From Paracoccus marcusii (GTDB lineage Bacteria > Pseudomonadota > Alphaproteobacteria > Rhodobacterales > Rhodobacteraceae), in NCBI RefSeq assembly GCF_028621715.1, contig NZ_CP117466.1, positions 2,802,501 through 2,866,500 on the forward strand: 64,000 nucleotides of DNA. Reading direction: 5' to 3'. This document shows positions 33,609 to 43,689 of the stretch, one piece after another. The number at the start of each line of letters is the position of its first letter. The first letter of the stretch is position 1. Under the pieces are notes generated by a model. The model ran no database searches and was not told the DNA's origin. It saw only the letters and a program-made list of their open reading frames with translations. A program made the translations under genes and the position numbers.

Positions 33609-34325
33609 ATGATCCTCTATCCCGCCATCGACCTGAAGGACGGCAACTGCGTGCGCCTGCTGCGCGGCGACATGGAGGCCGCGACCGTCTTCGGCACCGA
33701 TCCCGCGGCCCAGGCCCGTGCGTTCCAGGATGCGGGTGCCGAATGGCTGCACCTGGTCGACCTGAACGGCGCCTTCGAGGGCAAGCCTGTGAATGCCGCG
33801 GCGGTCGAGGCGATCCTGGCGGCCACCAACATCCCCACCCAGCTGGGCGGCGGCATCCGTGACATGGCGACGATCGAATCCTGGCTGGAGCGCGGCCTGA
33901 CCCGCGTGATCCTGGGCACCGTCGCGGTCGAGAATCCCGACCTGGTGCGCGAGGCCGCCGACGCCTTTCCCGGCCGCATCGCGGTCGGTATCGACGCCCG
34001 CGCAGGCAAAGTCGCGACGCGGGGCTGGGCCACGGAAACCGACGTGAACGCCACCGACCTGGCCCGCCGGTTCCAGGACGTGGGCGTCGCCGCAATCATC
34101 TATACCGACATCGACCGCGATGGCGCGATGGGCGGCCCCAACATCCACGCGACCGAGGCGCTGGCCCGCGCCGTCATGATTCCGGTGATCGCATCCGGTG
34201 GAGTCTCGTCGCTGGCCGACCTGAAGGCGCTTGACGACACCAAGGTGATCGCGGGCGCGATCTCGGGGCGGGCGCTTTACGACGGCGCGCTGGACCTGCG
34301 CCAGGCCCTGGCCGCGCTGGCCTGA
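33609..34325 (+). CDS. hisA: Phosphoribosylformimino-5-aminoimidazole carboxamide ribotide isomerase
   Basis: The fourth step of histidine synthesis, an Amadori rearrangement. The 238-residue TIM barrel has the N-terminal catalytic Asp8 in PAIDLKDG and the second in [11 protein letters not shown] (about 162), with phosphate loops GGGIR and ASGGVSS. The ATG at 33609 directly precedes the first strand. It lies 84 bases before hisF. hisH and hisB, which often precede hisA in relatives, are not present here. Confidence 0.96.
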   Translation: MILYPAIDLKDGNCVRLLRGDMEAATVFGTDPAAQARAFQDAGAEWLHLVDLNGAFEGKPVNAAAVEAILAATNIPTQLGGGIRDMATIESWLERGLTRVILGTVAVENPDLVREAADAFPGRIAVGIDARAGKVATRGWATETDVNATDLARRFQDVGVAAIIYTDIDRDGAMGGPNIHATEALARAVMIPVIASGGVSSLADLKALDDTKVIAGAISGRALYDGALDLRQALAALA

Positions 34326-34409
34326 CACGGGCGGGCGCAGACCACTGGTCCCGCCCCGGCCGCTGCGTTAGAACCCAGGGCTGAACAGCCCCAGCCAAAG
34401 GCCCCGACG

Positions 34410-35171
34410 ATGCTCAAGACCCGGATCATTCCCTGCCTGGACGTCGCCGACGGGCGCGTGGTCAAGGGCGTGAACTTCGTCGACCTGGTCGATGCCGGCG
34501 ACCCGGTCGAGGCCGCACGCGCCTATGACGCCGCCGGCGCGGACGAGATCTGCTTTCTGGACATTCATGCCACGCATGAAAATCGCGGCACCATGTTCGA
34601 TCTGGTGACCCGGACGGCGGAACAATGCTTTGTCCCGCTGACCGTGGGCGGTGGCGTGCGCACGCACAACGACGTGCGGGCGCTGCTTCTGGCTGGGGCC
34701 GACAAGGTCAGCTTCAACTCCGCGGCCGTGGCCGACCCGGATGTGGTGGCCGCCGCCGCCGACCGGTTCGGCAGCCAGTGCATCGTCGTGGCGATCGACG
34801 CGAAGACCGTGGAGGACGGCCGGTGGGAGATCTTCACCCATGGCGGCCGCAAGCCAACCGGTATCGACGCGGTGGAGTTCGCGCGACTGGTCGAAGCCAA
34901 GGGCGCAGGAGAGATCCTGCTGACCTCGATGGACCGGGACGGGACGCGGTCGGGGTTCAACCTGCCGCTGACGCGGGCCATCGCCGATGCGGTGAACGTT
35001 CCGGTCATCGCATCCGGCGGCGTCGGCACGCTGGACCACCTGGTCGAGGGCGTGACCGAAGGTCATGCCAGCGCCGTTCTGGCCGCCAGCATCTTCCATT
35101 TCGGCACGCATACCATCGCCGAGGCCAAGGCCCACATGGCCGCCGCCGGCATTCCCATGAGGCTGACATGA
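34410..35171 (+). CDS. hisF: Imidazole glycerol phosphate synthase cyclase subunit
   Basis: HisF uses ammonia from HisH to form imidazole glycerol phosphate and AICAR. The 253-residue barrel has the catalytic Asp11 in [13 protein letters not shown] and the second Asp in [12 protein letters not shown], with GGGVRT and ASGGVGT phosphate loops. Its stop overlaps the hisE start by four bases. The glutaminase partner HisH is encoded outside the window. Confidence 0.97.
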   Translation: MLKTRIIPCLDVADGRVVKGVNFVDLVDAGDPVEAARAYDAAGADEICFLDIHATHENRGTMFDLVTRTAEQCFVPLTVGGGVRTHNDVRALLLAGADKVSFNSAAVADPDVVAAAADRFGSQCIVVAIDAKTVEDGRWEIFTHGGRKPTGIDAVEFARLVEAKGAGEILLTSMDRDGTRSGFNLPLTRAIADAVNVPVIASGGVGTLDHLVEGVTEGHASAVLAASIFHFGTHTIAEAKAHMAAAGIPMRLT

Positions 35172-35485
35172 CCGCCCTGCACCGCCTGGCCGCGACCGTC
35201 CTAGACCGCAAGACCGCCGACCCCGACAGCAGCTGGACCGCCAGACTGCTGGCCAAGGGCCCCGAGAAATGTGCGGAGAAGTTCGGCGAGGAGGCCGTCG
35301 AGGCGATCATCGAGGCGGTCAAGGGCGACCGCGCCCGCCTAACCGCCGAGGCCGCCGACGTGATGTTCCACCTGCTGGTCATGCTGGCCGCGCGCGACAT
35401 CACGCTGGAGGACGTCGAGGCGGAGCTGACGCGGCGCGAAGGCACCTCTGGCCTTGCGGAAAAGGCCGCGCGCCCCGGCGCCTGA
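35168..35485 (+). CDS. hisE: Phosphoribosyl-ATP pyrophosphatase
   Basis: The second step of histidine synthesis, hydrolysing phosphoribosyl-ATP. The 105-residue all-alpha protein has the MazG-like metal-binding pattern [13 protein letters not shown] and [13 protein letters not shown]. Length is typical for a separate HisE, not fused to HisI. It is translationally coupled to hisF. Confidence 0.95.
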   Translation: MTALHRLAATVLDRKTADPDSSWTARLLAKGPEKCAEKFGEEAVEAIIEAVKGDRARLTAEAADVMFHLLVMLAARDITLEDVEAELTRREGTSGLAEKAARPGA

Positions 35486-35592
35486 GCGCGCAAAGCGCGA
35501 CGGGACCCTTCCCCTTGGGCAGGCACAGGGGCTATAAGCCCTGCAATCGCCGCGCGTGGACGCGGCCCGACCAGAACACGTCAGAGGATGGC

Positions 35593-36111
35593 ATGAGCAA
35601 CGATTCCCACCACGACAAGCATCACGAGGGCGACGTGGCCTTCATCCGCTCGCTGGCCGAGCTGCTGAACTCCAGCGAACTGAACGAGATCCAGGTCAAG
35701 CGCGAATACGGCGAGCATGACCGCCTGACGGTCAGCCTGACCAAGCAGGGCAAGCAGGTCGTCTATGCCCAGAGCCCCGCGGCGCCCTCCGCCCCGGCAC
35801 CGCAGGCATCCGCCCCGGCGCCCGCCGCGGCCACTGCGCCCGCCTCTGCCGCGGCCAGCGCCGATCCGGCCAGCCTGCCCGGCGCCGTGACCTCGCCCAT
35901 GGTGGGCACCGCCTATCTGTCGGCTGAGCCCGGCGCCGCGGCCTTTGTCACCGTCGGTCAGACTGTGGCCGAGGGCGACACGCTGATGATCGTCGAGGCC
36001 ATGAAGACGATGAACCACATTCCCGCGCCCCGCGCGGGCACGGTGCGTCGCATCCTGGTCGATGACGGCAACCCGGTCGAATTCGGCACCCCCCTGATGA
36101 TCGTCGAGTAA
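35593..36111 (+). CDS. accB: Biotin carboxyl carrier protein of acetyl-CoA carboxylase
   Basis: It carries biotin between the carboxylase and transferase parts of acetyl-CoA carboxylase. The 172-residue protein has an N-terminal segment of about 60 residues, an Ala/Pro-rich linker (about 62-92) and a C-terminal biotinyl domain with the modified Lys138 in [16 protein letters not shown] lies just upstream of the ATG. It is followed after four bases by accC, the conserved pair. Confidence 0.97.
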   Translation: MSNDSHHDKHHEGDVAFIRSLAELLNSSELNEIQVKREYGEHDRLTVSLTKQGKQVVYAQSPAAPSAPAPQASAPAPAAATAPASAAASADPASLPGAVTSPMVGTAYLSAEPGAAAFVTVGQTVAEGDTLMIVEAMKTMNHIPAPRAGTVRRILVDDGNPVEFGTPLMIVE

Positions 36112-36115
36112 GCCC

Positions 36116-37462
36116 ATGTTCGACAAGATCCTCATCGCCAACCGGGGCGAGATCGCGCTGCGCGTGATCCGCGCCTGCCGCGAGATGGGCATCGCATCGG
36201 TCGCGGTCCATTCGACCGCCGATGCCGACGCGATGCATGTCCGCATGGCAGACGAATCGGTCTGCATCGGTCCGCCGTCCTCGGCGCAGTCCTATCTGTC
36301 GATGCCGGCGCTGATTTCGGCCTGCGAGATCACGGGTGCGCAGGCGATCCACCCAGGCTACGGCTTCCTGTCCGAGAATGCGGGTTTCGTGCAGATGCTG
36401 GAAGATCACGGCATCACCTTCATCGGTCCGCGTGCCGAACACATCCGCATCATGGGCGACAAGATCACCGCCAAGGACACGATGAAGGCGCTTGGCGTCC
36501 CCTGCGTGCCCGGCAGCGACGGTGGCGTGAACGACGTGGAACAGGCCAAGGCGGTCGCGGCCCAGATCGGCTATCCGGTCATCATCAAGGCCACGGCGGG
36601 TGGCGGCGGTCGCGGCATGAAGGTCGCCGAGAACGAGGCGGGCCTTGAGGTCGCCTTCCGTACCGCGCGGTCCGAGGCCAAGGCAGCCTTCGGCAACCCC
36701 GACGTCTATCTGGAGAAATACCTCCAGCGGCCGCGCCACATCGAGATCCAGGTCTTCGGCGACGGCAAGGGCCGCGCCGTGCATCTGGGCGAACGCGACT
36801 GCTCGCTGCAGCGCCGCCACCAGAAGGTGCTGGAGGAGGCCCCCGGCCCCGCCATCACCGCCGAACAGCGCGCCCGGATCGGAAAGGTCTGCGCCGATGC
36901 CGTCGCAAAGATCGGCTATTCCGGCGCCGGCACGATCGAATTCCTGTTCGAGGACGGAGAGTTCTACTTCATCGAGATGAACACCCGCCTGCAGGTGGAA
37001 CATCCGGTGACCGAGGCGATCTTCGGGGTCGATCTGGTGCGCCAGCAGATCCGCGTCGCCGCCGGCCTGCCGATGGAGTTCCACCAGGAGGACCTGGTGA
37101 TCAACGGCCATTCGATCGAGGTGCGGATCAACGCCGAGAAGGTGCCCAGCTTCTCTCCCTGCCCCGGCAAGATCACCCAGTATCACGCCCCGGGCGGTCT
37201 GGGCGTGCGGATGGATTCGGCGCTGTATCAGGGCTATTCGATCCCGCCCTATTACGACAGCCTGATCGGCAAGCTGATCGTTCACGGTCGGGACCGGGAC
37301 GAGGCGCTGGCCCGTCTGTCGCGCGCCTTGGGCGAACTGATCGTGGACGGGGTCGACACGACCGTGCCGCTGTTCCGTGATCTCCTGGCGGAACCGGACA
37401 TCCAGTCGGGGAACTATTCGATCCACTGGCTGGAACGCTGGCTGGCCCGGCACTACGCGTAA
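36116..37462 (+). CDS. accC: Biotin carboxylase subunit of acetyl-CoA carboxylase
   Basis: It carboxylates biotin on AccB using ATP and bicarbonate, the first half of malonyl-CoA formation. The 448-residue ATP-grasp enzyme opens [20 protein letters not shown], has the glycine-rich ATP loop [13 protein letters not shown] and the catalytic region [14 protein letters not shown]. The length is normal. It is in an operon with accB and probably aat, whose start is seven bases after the accC stop. Confidence 0.97.
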   Translation: MFDKILIANRGEIALRVIRACREMGIASVAVHSTADADAMHVRMADESVCIGPPSSAQSYLSMPALISACEITGAQAIHPGYGFLSENAGFVQMLEDHGITFIGPRAEHIRIMGDKITAKDTMKALGVPCVPGSDGGVNDVEQAKAVAAQIGYPVIIKATAGGGGRGMKVAENEAGLEVAFRTARSEAKAAFGNPDVYLEKYLQRPRHIEIQVFGDGKGRAVHLGERDCSLQRRHQKVLEEAPGPAITAEQRARIGKVCADAVAKIGYSGAGTIEFLFEDGEFYFIEMNTRLQVEHPVTEAIFGVDLVRQQIRVAAGLPMEFHQEDLVINGHSIEVRINAEKVPSFSPCPGKITQYHAPGGLGVRMDSALYQGYSIPPYYDSLIGKLIVHGRDRDEALARLSRALGELIVDGVDTTVPLFRDLLAEPDIQSGNYSIHWLERWLARHYA

Positions 37463-37469
37463 GGGCCCG

Positions 37470-38087
37470 ATGCTGACGCCTGCGCAGTTGCTGACCGGTT
37501 ATGCGCGCGGCGTCTTTCCGATGGCCGAAAGCGCGGATGACGACCGCCTGTACTGGTTCGACCCCCCGATGCGGGGGGTCCTGCCGGTGGGGGGCGTCCA
37601 TGTCGCGCGCTCTCTGCGGCGAGACCTGCGGCGTGGGGGATGGTCCGCACATCTGGACGGTGATTTCGCAACCGTAGTCGCCGCCTGTGCCGACCGCGAA
37701 ACGACGTGGATCAACGCTCCGCTGGCGGACCTGTACCAGGCGCTGCACGGCGCGGGCCATGCGCATGCCATCGAGATCCGCCATGACGGGGCCTTCGCGG
37801 GCGGTCTGTTCGGCGTGACCCTTGGTGGGGCGTTCTTCGGCGAATCCATGGTTTCGCCCCGCGAGAACGGATCGCGGATGGCGCTGTGGTGGCTGTCGAC
37901 GCACCTGAAGCGATGCGGCTTCACCTTGTTCGACACGCAGTTCCTGACGCCGCATCTCGCCCGGATGGGTGGGATCGAAATTCCGCGCAAGACCTATCAC
38001 ACGCGGCTGACCGCGGCCCTCCGCCGCAAGGCCGACATCCGTGCGGCGCCACTGCCCTCAGCCGAGATGCTGGCCGCTCAGCCCTGA
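37470..38087 (+). CDS. aat: Leucyl/phenylalanyl-tRNA--protein transferase
   Basis: It adds Leu or Phe to proteins with N-terminal Arg or Lys, marking them for ClpS/ClpAP degradation. The 205-residue protein has the family motifs WFDPPMRGVLP, GGLFGVTLGGAFFGESMVS and CGFTLFDTQFLTPHLARMGG. The ATG at 37470 matches the short alphaproteobacterial form. Its 3' end overlaps the convergent DUF2155 gene by ten bases. Confidence 0.95.
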   Translation: MLTPAQLLTGYARGVFPMAESADDDRLYWFDPPMRGVLPVGGVHVARSLRRDLRRGGWSAHLDGDFATVVAACADRETTWINAPLADLYQALHGAGHAHAIEIRHDGAFAGGLFGVTLGGAFFGESMVSPRENGSRMALWWLSTHLKRCGFTLFDTQFLTPHLARMGGIEIPRKTYHTRLTAALRRKADIRAAPLPSAEMLAAQP

Positions 38088-38428
38088 CAGGACATGACCC
38101 AGACATCGTAGCGCGCGTCATCCAGCGCCGACAGCGCGGGCGAGCTGGCGATCATCCAGCCGCTGAAGACCGTCGCGTTCTGCCGCAGGTCGGTGATGGT
38201 CAGCTGCGCGAAGGCGTCCGAGCTGGGATCGCCTGCAGGATAGCGGCATTCGCCCAGCCTGATCTCCAACCGCCCGTAACGGACGGCCTGACCGATCTGA
38301 AGCGGCAGGTCCGTCGTCCGCCCCGACACCTTGTCCAGACCCCGCAGCATCGCGCCCGATGCGCGCACGGTATCCTGTGCGGCCAAGGGTGTTGCCATCA
38401 GCATCAGGCAAAGCGCGGCACGAATCAC
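38078..38428 (-). CDS. DUF2155 secreted protein
   Basis: A 116-residue protein with a signal peptide ending at LAAQ near residue 17. The motif LRGLDKVSGRTTDLPLQIGQAVRYGRLEI and the two cysteines (GECRYP, VMSCQG) fit DUF2155, a family found almost only in Alphaproteobacteria beside aat and accBC. The function is unknown. Its start overlaps the preceding MlaD-like gene by four bases, so the two are coupled. Confidence 0.88.
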   Translation of the reverse strand: MIRAALCLMLMATPLAAQDTVRASGAMLRGLDKVSGRTTDLPLQIGQAVRYGRLEIRLGECRYPAGDPSSDAFAQLTITDLRQNATVFSGWMIASSPALSALDDARYDVWVMSCQG

Positions 38429-38901
38429 GGCGCGGACTCATCGGCCGATTGGCTGTCGACGAATTTCAGCATCAGCTGCAGCAAACTGACCGCGCCCTGC
38501 ACATCCTCGATCTCGTCCCCTGGGGCAAGATTGTCCACCGCGCCGCCGGGCTGCAGCTGGATGTATGCGCCGCCCAGCAGTCCGTCGGACTGGATCAGTG
38601 CGGCACTGTCCGTGGGCAGCGCGATGTCGTTTGGGATCGTCAGGACCGCATCGGCCAGATAGGTCTGCGGGTTCAACCGAATCTCACTGACGCGGCCGAT
38701 ACGAACACCGGCTAAACGGACCTCTGTCCCGACCGCGACCCCGTCGACATCCGGAAAAGATGCGATCAGCGGATAACCCGATCCGCCGCCCCATTGGCCC
38801 TGCGCCGCCCAAGCAAGAAAGCCCGCGGCGACCGCAAGGACGATGCCACCGGCTATCAGTTCGGCACGCGCCTCGGTCCCATGGGCGATGTCGGCGGACA
38901 T
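38425..38901 (-). CDS. MlaD-like MCE-domain protein
   Basis: A 158-residue protein with one N-terminal membrane segment (about 16-35) and a single MCE domain (FPDVDGVAVGTEVRLAGVRIGRVSEI...). MCE proteins bind and pass lipids across the periplasm, and single-domain MlaD acts with MlaE, MlaF and MlaB. None of these are adjacent here. The ATG at 38901 has CCGGA just upstream and sits two bases from the stop of the NDUFA12-like gene; earlier ATGs at 38925 and 38976 lie inside that gene. Confidence 0.85.
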   Translation of the reverse strand: MSADIAHGTEARAELIAGGIVLAVAAGFLAWAAQGQWGGGSGYPLIASFPDVDGVAVGTEVRLAGVRIGRVSEIRLNPQTYLADAVLTIPNDIALPTDSAALIQSDGLLGGAYIQLQPGGAVDNLAPGDEIEDVQGAVSLLQLMLKFVDSQSADESAP

Positions 38902-38902
38902 G

Positions 38903-39277
38903 CTATTCCGGGCGCCACGCGTCATAATCGCTGCGCACCGCGGGTGCCGCGCGATACAGCGACCCGGCCGGCACATAGGCGCCCGGCGTGCCGGTCAGGT
39001 TGGCCTGGTGCGGCTGTTCCCACGCCTTGCGCGGGACGGCCAGTTCGGTCGGCGCCTCGTTCCAGGTGTGGTGCAGCCAGCCGTGCCATTCCGGCGAAAT
39101 CTGACTGGCCTCGGATTCGGATTTATAGATGACCCAACGGCGCTTGCCGTCCTTGGTCTTGTAGAAGATGTTTCCGGCCGCATCCTCACCAACCTTGACG
39201 CCGTTGCGCCAGGTCCAGAACTGAGTGTTCAGCGTCTGGCTGTTCCACCAGGTCAGAAAGCGCAGCAGGAACGACAT
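38903..39277 (-). CDS. NDUFA12-like complex I accessory subunit
   Basis: A 124-residue homologue of the mitochondrial complex I subunit NDUFA12 (B17.2), found in Alphaproteobacteria as a supernumerary NADH:ubiquinone oxidoreductase subunit. Motifs [19 protein letters not shown] and [15 protein letters not shown] are diagnostic. The start at 39277 ([12 protein letters not shown]) is preferred over one five codons upstream. The nuo genes are not in the window. Paracoccus is a known example of complex I with this subunit. Confidence 0.92.
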   Translation of the reverse strand: MSFLLRFLTWWNSQTLNTQFWTWRNGVKVGEDAAGNIFYKTKDGKRRWVIYKSESEASQISPEWHGWLHHTWNEAPTELAVPRKAWEQPHQANLTGTPGAYVPAGSLYRAAPAVRSDYDAWRPE

Positions 39278-39360
39278 CGGCAGGACCCTCAACGATCAGT
39301 TTTGCCCTTGGGATATGCCCCAGTTTCCGCGCAAGGTCCAGCCTTGCGCGGACGCCCCGA

Positions 39361-40626
39361 TCACCCGGCCGAGGCGGTTTCCTTCTTGGGATCGACATGG
39401 ATCAGCAGGGGCTTGGCGGTGGGGTTGTCCACGGCCTCGTCGTTGACCACGACCTCCTGAACGCTGTCCAGTCCGGGCAGTTCGAACATGGTGTCCAGCA
39501 GGATCTCCTCCATGATCGACCGCAGGCCGCGGGCACCGGTCTTGCGCTTGATCGCGCGTTTGGCGATGGCGGTCAGAGCGTCGTCGGTGAAGGTCAGCTG
39601 AACGCCCTCCAGGTCGAACAGGCGCTGATACTGCTTGACCAGGGCGTTCTTCGGCTTGGTCAGGATGATGATCAGCGCCTCTTCGTCCAGGTCGGTCAGG
39701 GTCGCGATGACCGGCAGACGTCCGACGAATTCCGGGATCAGGCCGAACTTCAGCAGATCCTCGGGCTCCAGTTCCTTGAACAGCTCGCCGACGCCCTGAT
39801 CGCCCGTTTCCTTGACCGAAGCGCCAAAGCCCATCGCCGTGCCCTTGTTGCGCTGCGCGATGATGCGGTCCAGACCGGCAAAGGCGCCACCGCAGATGAA
39901 CAGGATGTTGGTCGTGTCGACCTGCAGGAACTCCTGCTGGGGATGCTTGCGCCCGCCCTGCGGGGGAACCGAGGCGACCGTACCCTCCATGATCTTCAGC
40001 AAGGCCTGCTGCACGCCCTCGCCGGACACGTCACGGGTGATGGACGGGTTGTCCGACTTGCGGGTGATCTTGTCGACCTCGTCGATATAGACGATGCCGC
40101 GCTGTGCACGCTCGACGTTGTATTCGGACGACTGCAGCAGCTTCAGAATGATGTTCTCGACATCCTCACCGACATAGCCCGCCTCGGTCAGCGTGGTCGC
40201 GTCCGCCATCGTGAAGGGAACGTCCAGAATGCGCGCCAAAGTCTGCGCCAGCAGCGTCTTGCCGCAGCCGGTCGGCCCGATCAGCAGGATGTTCGACTTG
40301 GCCAGCTCGATGTCGGTCTTGGAGCCGTGATTCAGACGCTTGTAATGGTTGTGCACGGCCACGGACAGCACGCGCTTGGCATGCTCCTGCCCGATGACGT
40401 AATCATCCAGCACACCGCAGATCTCCCGCGGGGTGGGCACGCCGTCTCCGGATTTCAGACCGCTGGTCTTGGTCTCTTCGCGGATGATGTCCATGCACAG
40501 TTCGACGCATTCGTCGCAGATGAACACGGTCGGTCCCGCAATCAGCTTGCGGACCTCGTGCTGGCTCTTGCCGCAGAAGCTGCAATAGAGCGTGTTCTTG
40601 CTGTCGCTGCCGGACTGGTTCGCCAT
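39361..40626 (-). CDS. clpX: ClpX, ATPase subunit of ClpXP protease
   Basis: ClpX unfolds proteins and feeds them to ClpP. In Alphaproteobacteria ClpXP also degrades CtrA with CpdR, which links it to the cckA pathway in this window. The 421-residue protein has a four-cysteine zinc domain (Cys15, 18, 37, 40), Walker A GPTGCGKT at 117-124, Walker B VYIDEVDK, and the sensor/substrate loops [10 protein letters not shown] and TGARGLR. The start at 40626 opens [21 protein letters not shown], as in relatives; the longer frame to 40743 is unsupported. Confidence 0.97.
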   Translation of the reverse strand: MANQSGSDSKNTLYCSFCGKSQHEVRKLIAGPTVFICDECVELCMDIIREETKTSGLKSGDGVPTPREICGVLDDYVIGQEHAKRVLSVAVHNHYKRLNHGSKTDIELAKSNILLIGPTGCGKTLLAQTLARILDVPFTMADATTLTEAGYVGEDVENIILKLLQSSEYNVERAQRGIVYIDEVDKITRKSDNPSITRDVSGEGVQQALLKIMEGTVASVPPQGGRKHPQQEFLQVDTTNILFICGGAFAGLDRIIAQRNKGTAMGFGASVKETGDQGVGELFKELEPEDLLKFGLIPEFVGRLPVIATLTDLDEEALIIILTKPKNALVKQYQRLFDLEGVQLTFTDDALTAIAKRAIKRKTGARGLRSIMEEILLDTMFELPGLDSVQEVVVNDEAVDNPTAKPLLIHVDPKKETASAG

Positions 40627-40787
40627 CGTCCATTTCCTTGACTGCCGTCCCGCAAGGACGCGGGGCGGGCGACGGCGGGATCGGGTTTCCGCGCGCCGCA
40701 TCTTCGGGTTTCCGCGGCGGATCGGCCGCCGCGGGTCATTCACGCCATGTTACGGGCCAGTCCGGCCCGTCACAATCCCCATCAAAG

Positions 40788-41420
40788 CTATTTCTTCTCC
40801 GGGACGGCCTTGCCGCGCGGAGCCACGACCTCGTCGATCAGGCCCCAGTCCTTCGCCTCGTCCGCGGTCATGAAGCGGTCGCGCTCCAGCGCCTCCTCGA
40901 CCTCGGTCAGGGATTTGCCGGTGTGATGGACATAGATCTCGTTCAGGCGACGCTTCAGCTTCTCGGTTTCGCGCGCATGGATCAGGATGTCGGTGGCCTG
41001 GCCTTGGTATCCGCCCGACGGCTGGTGGACCATAACGCGGCTGTTCGGCAGAGAATAGCGCAGCCCCGGCTCTCCGGCCGCCAGAAGCAGCGAGCCCATG
41101 CTCGCCGCCTGCCCCACCACCAGCGTCGAGACGCGCGGCTTGATGTACTGCATGGTGTCATAGATCGACAGACCCGAGGTCACGACACCGCCGGGGCTGT
41201 TGATATACATGCTGATATCCTTGGACGGGTTCTCCGCCTCGAGGAACAGCAACTGCGCGCAGATCAGCGTCGACATCCCGTCATGGACGGGACCCGAGAC
41301 GAAGATGATGCGCTCCTTCAGCAGACGCGAGAAGATGTCATAGGCCCGTTCCCCGCGCGAGGTCTGTTCGACCACCATCGGCACCAGGGTGTTCATGTAG
41401 AATTCTGCCGGATCGCTCAT
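40788..41420 (-). CDS. clpP: ClpP protease subunit
   Basis: A serine protease that forms the ClpXP chamber. The 210-residue protein has the catalytic triad Ser107 (GQAASMGS), His132 ([10 protein letters not shown]) and Asp181 (ERDRFM). The N-terminal propeptide is short. It lies 161 bases upstream of clpX on the same strand, the usual order. The ATG at 41420 precedes a typical [14 protein letters not shown] start. Confidence 0.97.
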   Translation of the reverse strand: MSDPAEFYMNTLVPMVVEQTSRGERAYDIFSRLLKERIIFVSGPVHDGMSTLICAQLLFLEAENPSKDISMYINSPGGVVTSGLSIYDTMQYIKPRVSTLVVGQAASMGSLLLAAGEPGLRYSLPNSRVMVHQPSGGYQGQATDILIHARETEKLKRRLNEIYVHHTGKSLTEVEEALERDRFMTADEAKDWGLIDEVVAPRGKAVPEKK

Positions 41421-41575
41421 CTTCTGTCCTTGCCTGTTCGCCCCTGTCCCCGCGATTCGACCGGGCACTTGTCCCTGTCTTACCCGCGAAGTGTTGACAG
41501 AGTCTTAGTAACGGGCAAGGACAGCCGCAAGGGATGGAACGCAAATCGCCCCCGGCGGGCGGACAGGAGGCAGCC

Positions 41576-42271
41576 GTGAAGCTGATCGTGGGGCTGGGCA
41601 ATCCCGGCGCGAAATATGCGGCCAATCGTCACAACATCGGGTTTCTGGCCTTGGACCGGATCGCCGCGGACCACGATTTCACCCCTTGGCGCGCCCGGTT
41701 TCAGGGCATGGCCGCAGACGGCCGCCTTGGCGACATGCGCGTCACGCTGCTGAAACCGCAGACCTTCATGAACTTGTCCGGCCAGTCCGTCGGAGAGGCC
41801 GCGCGCTATCTGAAGCTGACGCCCGCCGACGTCATCGTGCTGCATGACGAACTGGACCTGGCGCCCGGCAAGTGCCGCGTCAAGCAGGGCGGCGGGCATG
41901 CGGGCCATAACGGTCTTCGCTCGATCCACCAGCATATCGGCGCGGAATACGGACGGGTGCGGCTTGGCATCGGGCATCCGGGGCACAAGGACAAGGTCGC
42001 GTCCTATGTGCTGTCCGACTTTGCCAAGGCAGAGCAGGACTGGCTGGACGAGCTGTTGCGCGGCATCTCGGACGGCGCCCCGGCGCTGGCGGCCGGCGAT
42101 GGCGGCCGGTTCCAGAACGCGGTGGCGAACCGCACCGCACCGGCACGCAACAGCGGGACCGAGGCCCCAGCCCCGAAACCCGCACGACCGCCCGCGCCGA
42201 AACCGGACCCCGCGCCCCAGCCCGTCACCCTGACCGACCGCCTGCGCGCGCTGGGCGACCGGTTCAAGTGA
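41576..42271 (+). CDS. pth: Peptidyl-tRNA hydrolase (GTG start)
   Basis: It releases peptides from prematurely dropped peptidyl-tRNA. I chose the GTG at 41576, because AGGAGG lies six bases upstream and it gives the usual N-terminus KLIVGLGNPG; an ATG at 41534 would add 14 unrelated residues. The catalytic His19 is in NRHNIGF and the acidic motif is LHDELDLAPG. The protein is 231 residues, longer than E. coli Pth (194) by a Pro/Ala-rich tail (about 195-231). Its stop overlaps the next GTG start. Confidence 0.93.
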   Translation: MKLIVGLGNPGAKYAANRHNIGFLALDRIAADHDFTPWRARFQGMAADGRLGDMRVTLLKPQTFMNLSGQSVGEAARYLKLTPADVIVLHDELDLAPGKCRVKQGGGHAGHNGLRSIHQHIGAEYGRVRLGIGHPGHKDKVASYVLSDFAKAEQDWLDELLRGISDGAPALAAGDGGRFQNAVANRTAPARNSGTEAPAPKPARPPAPKPDPAPQPVTLTDRLRALGDRFK

Positions 42272-43266
42272 CGGTCCCCGCGGCCTTTGCCCATCAGGCC
42301 CGCGCCTGTGCCGCGCTTGGCTCACCGCTGACGGCACAGCTGTGTCGGACCCTGCCCCAGGTTCTGGCCGACGGACCGGTCGCGGACCGCGTGCTGGGCT
42401 GGACGGGCGATCCGTCCACCGCGGCGGATTCGCTGCCCCTGCGCCTGTGCGGGGCGCTGCATGCGCTGGTGTTGACCGGGCAGGCCCCTGACCTTGCACG
42501 CGCTTATGACGGCGGCGTTGTGGACCCGGCCCTGCTGCGCCGCGTGCTGGACGATCATGCGGAAACCATCCTGTCATGGCTGGACAGCCCCCCGCAGACG
42601 AACGAGGTCGCCCGGTCCGCGGCCCTGATCGGCGCGGCACGGTTCCTCAGCGCGCTGTCACCCCTGCCGCTGCGGCTGCTGGAGCTGGGGGCGTCGGCCG
42701 GATTGAACCTGAATTTCGACCGCTATCACCTGGGTACGGGGGAAACCGGCGTGGTGCTGACACCCGAATGGCGGGGCGCGATGCCGCAGGGGTCGGTGAC
42801 GGTTGCCAGCCGTCGCGGGGTCGACCTGAACCCGCTGGACCTGGATCGCGACGGGCTGCGGCTGATGGCCTATTGCTGGGCCGATCAGCATGACCGCATG
42901 GCGCGCCTGCGGGCGGCGCTGGACCTGGCCCGGCGGGACCCGCCGCAGGTCGACCGTGGCGATGCGGGTGCCTGGCTGGCCGACCGGTTGGCCAAGCCGG
43001 TGCCGGACCGGCTGACGCTGGTCTATCACACCGTCGCGGCCCAGTATTTTCCGCCCGCGACGGCGCAGGCCTGCACGAACGCACTGTCCCGCGCGGGCCG
43101 GACCGCGACCCCGTCGGCGCCTGTGGCCCATCTGCGGATGGAGGCCGATGGCGGCGAGGGCGCGGCGCTGGACCTGACGCTGTGGGACGGCACCCGGCGC
43201 GACTGGTCGCTTGGCCGCGCGGATTTTCACGGGCGCTGGATCGACTGGCAGCCGAAGCACTTGTGA
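42268..43266 (+). CDS. DUF2332-family protein
   Basis: A 332-residue soluble protein of a conserved family of unknown function. Typical features are PQTNEVARSAALIG, LRLLELGASAGLNLNFDRY (a Rossmann methyltransferase-like glycine motif around residue 135-150) and VYHTVAAQYF. The resemblance to class I methyltransferases is only suggestive. It starts with GTG in a GTGA overlap with pth, so the two are coupled. Confidence 0.85.
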   Translation: MTVPAAFAHQARACAALGSPLTAQLCRTLPQVLADGPVADRVLGWTGDPSTAADSLPLRLCGALHALVLTGQAPDLARAYDGGVVDPALLRRVLDDHAETILSWLDSPPQTNEVARSAALIGAARFLSALSPLPLRLLELGASAGLNLNFDRYHLGTGETGVVLTPEWRGAMPQGSVTVASRRGVDLNPLDLDRDGLRLMAYCWADQHDRMARLRAALDLARRDPPQVDRGDAGAWLADRLAKPVPDRLTLVYHTVAAQYFPPATAQACTNALSRAGRTATPSAPVAHLRMEADGGEGAALDLTLWDGTRRDWSLGRADFHGRWIDWQPKHL

Positions 43267-43314
43267 CTTTCCCCGGCGCCCGGCTGCGCCTAGGCTGGGC
43301 GCAAAGGAGACCCC

Positions 43315-43689
43315 ATGGACGCTTCGATCAATGTGCTGGGCGGCGTCTTGCAGCCCTGTTCGACCAAGCCGATGACCGGATTCTTTCGCAACGGCTGCTG
43401 CGACACCGGGCCCGAGGACCGGGGCAGCCACACGGTCTGCGTGATCCTGACCGACGAATTCCTGGCGATGTCGCGCTATCTGGGCAATGACCTGACGACC
43501 CCGCGGCCGGAATACGGCTTTGCGGGGCTGAAGGCCGGCCAGCGCTGGTGCCTGTGCGCCAGCCGCTTTCTGCAGGCGGCGCAGGAATTCGCCGCGCCGA
43601 CCGTGGTGCTGGAATCCACGCACAAACGCGCGCTGGAGATCGTGCCGCTGGAGTTGTTGAAGCGCCATGCCGGGACCGATGCGGACTAG
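43315..43689 (+). CDS. DUF2237-family protein
   Basis: A 124-residue protein. The pattern NVLGGVLQPCSTKPMTGFFRNGCCDTGPEDRG and the following HTVCVILTDEFLAMSRYLGNDLTTPRPEYGF..GLKAGQRWCLCA are diagnostic of DUF2237, a small family of unknown function. The conserved cysteines could bind a metal. AAGGAG lies upstream. Its stop overlaps the start of the next gene. Confidence 0.9.
   Translation: MDASINVLGGVLQPCSTKPMTGFFRNGCCDTGPEDRGSHTVCVILTDEFLAMSRYLGNDLTTPRPEYGFAGLKAGQRWCLCASRFLQAAQEFAAPTVVLESTHKRALEIVPLELLKRHAGTDAD

Noticed and set aside
41494..41499. TTGACA as a -35 box for pth
   Set aside because: No acceptable -10 hexamer follows at 16-18 bases.
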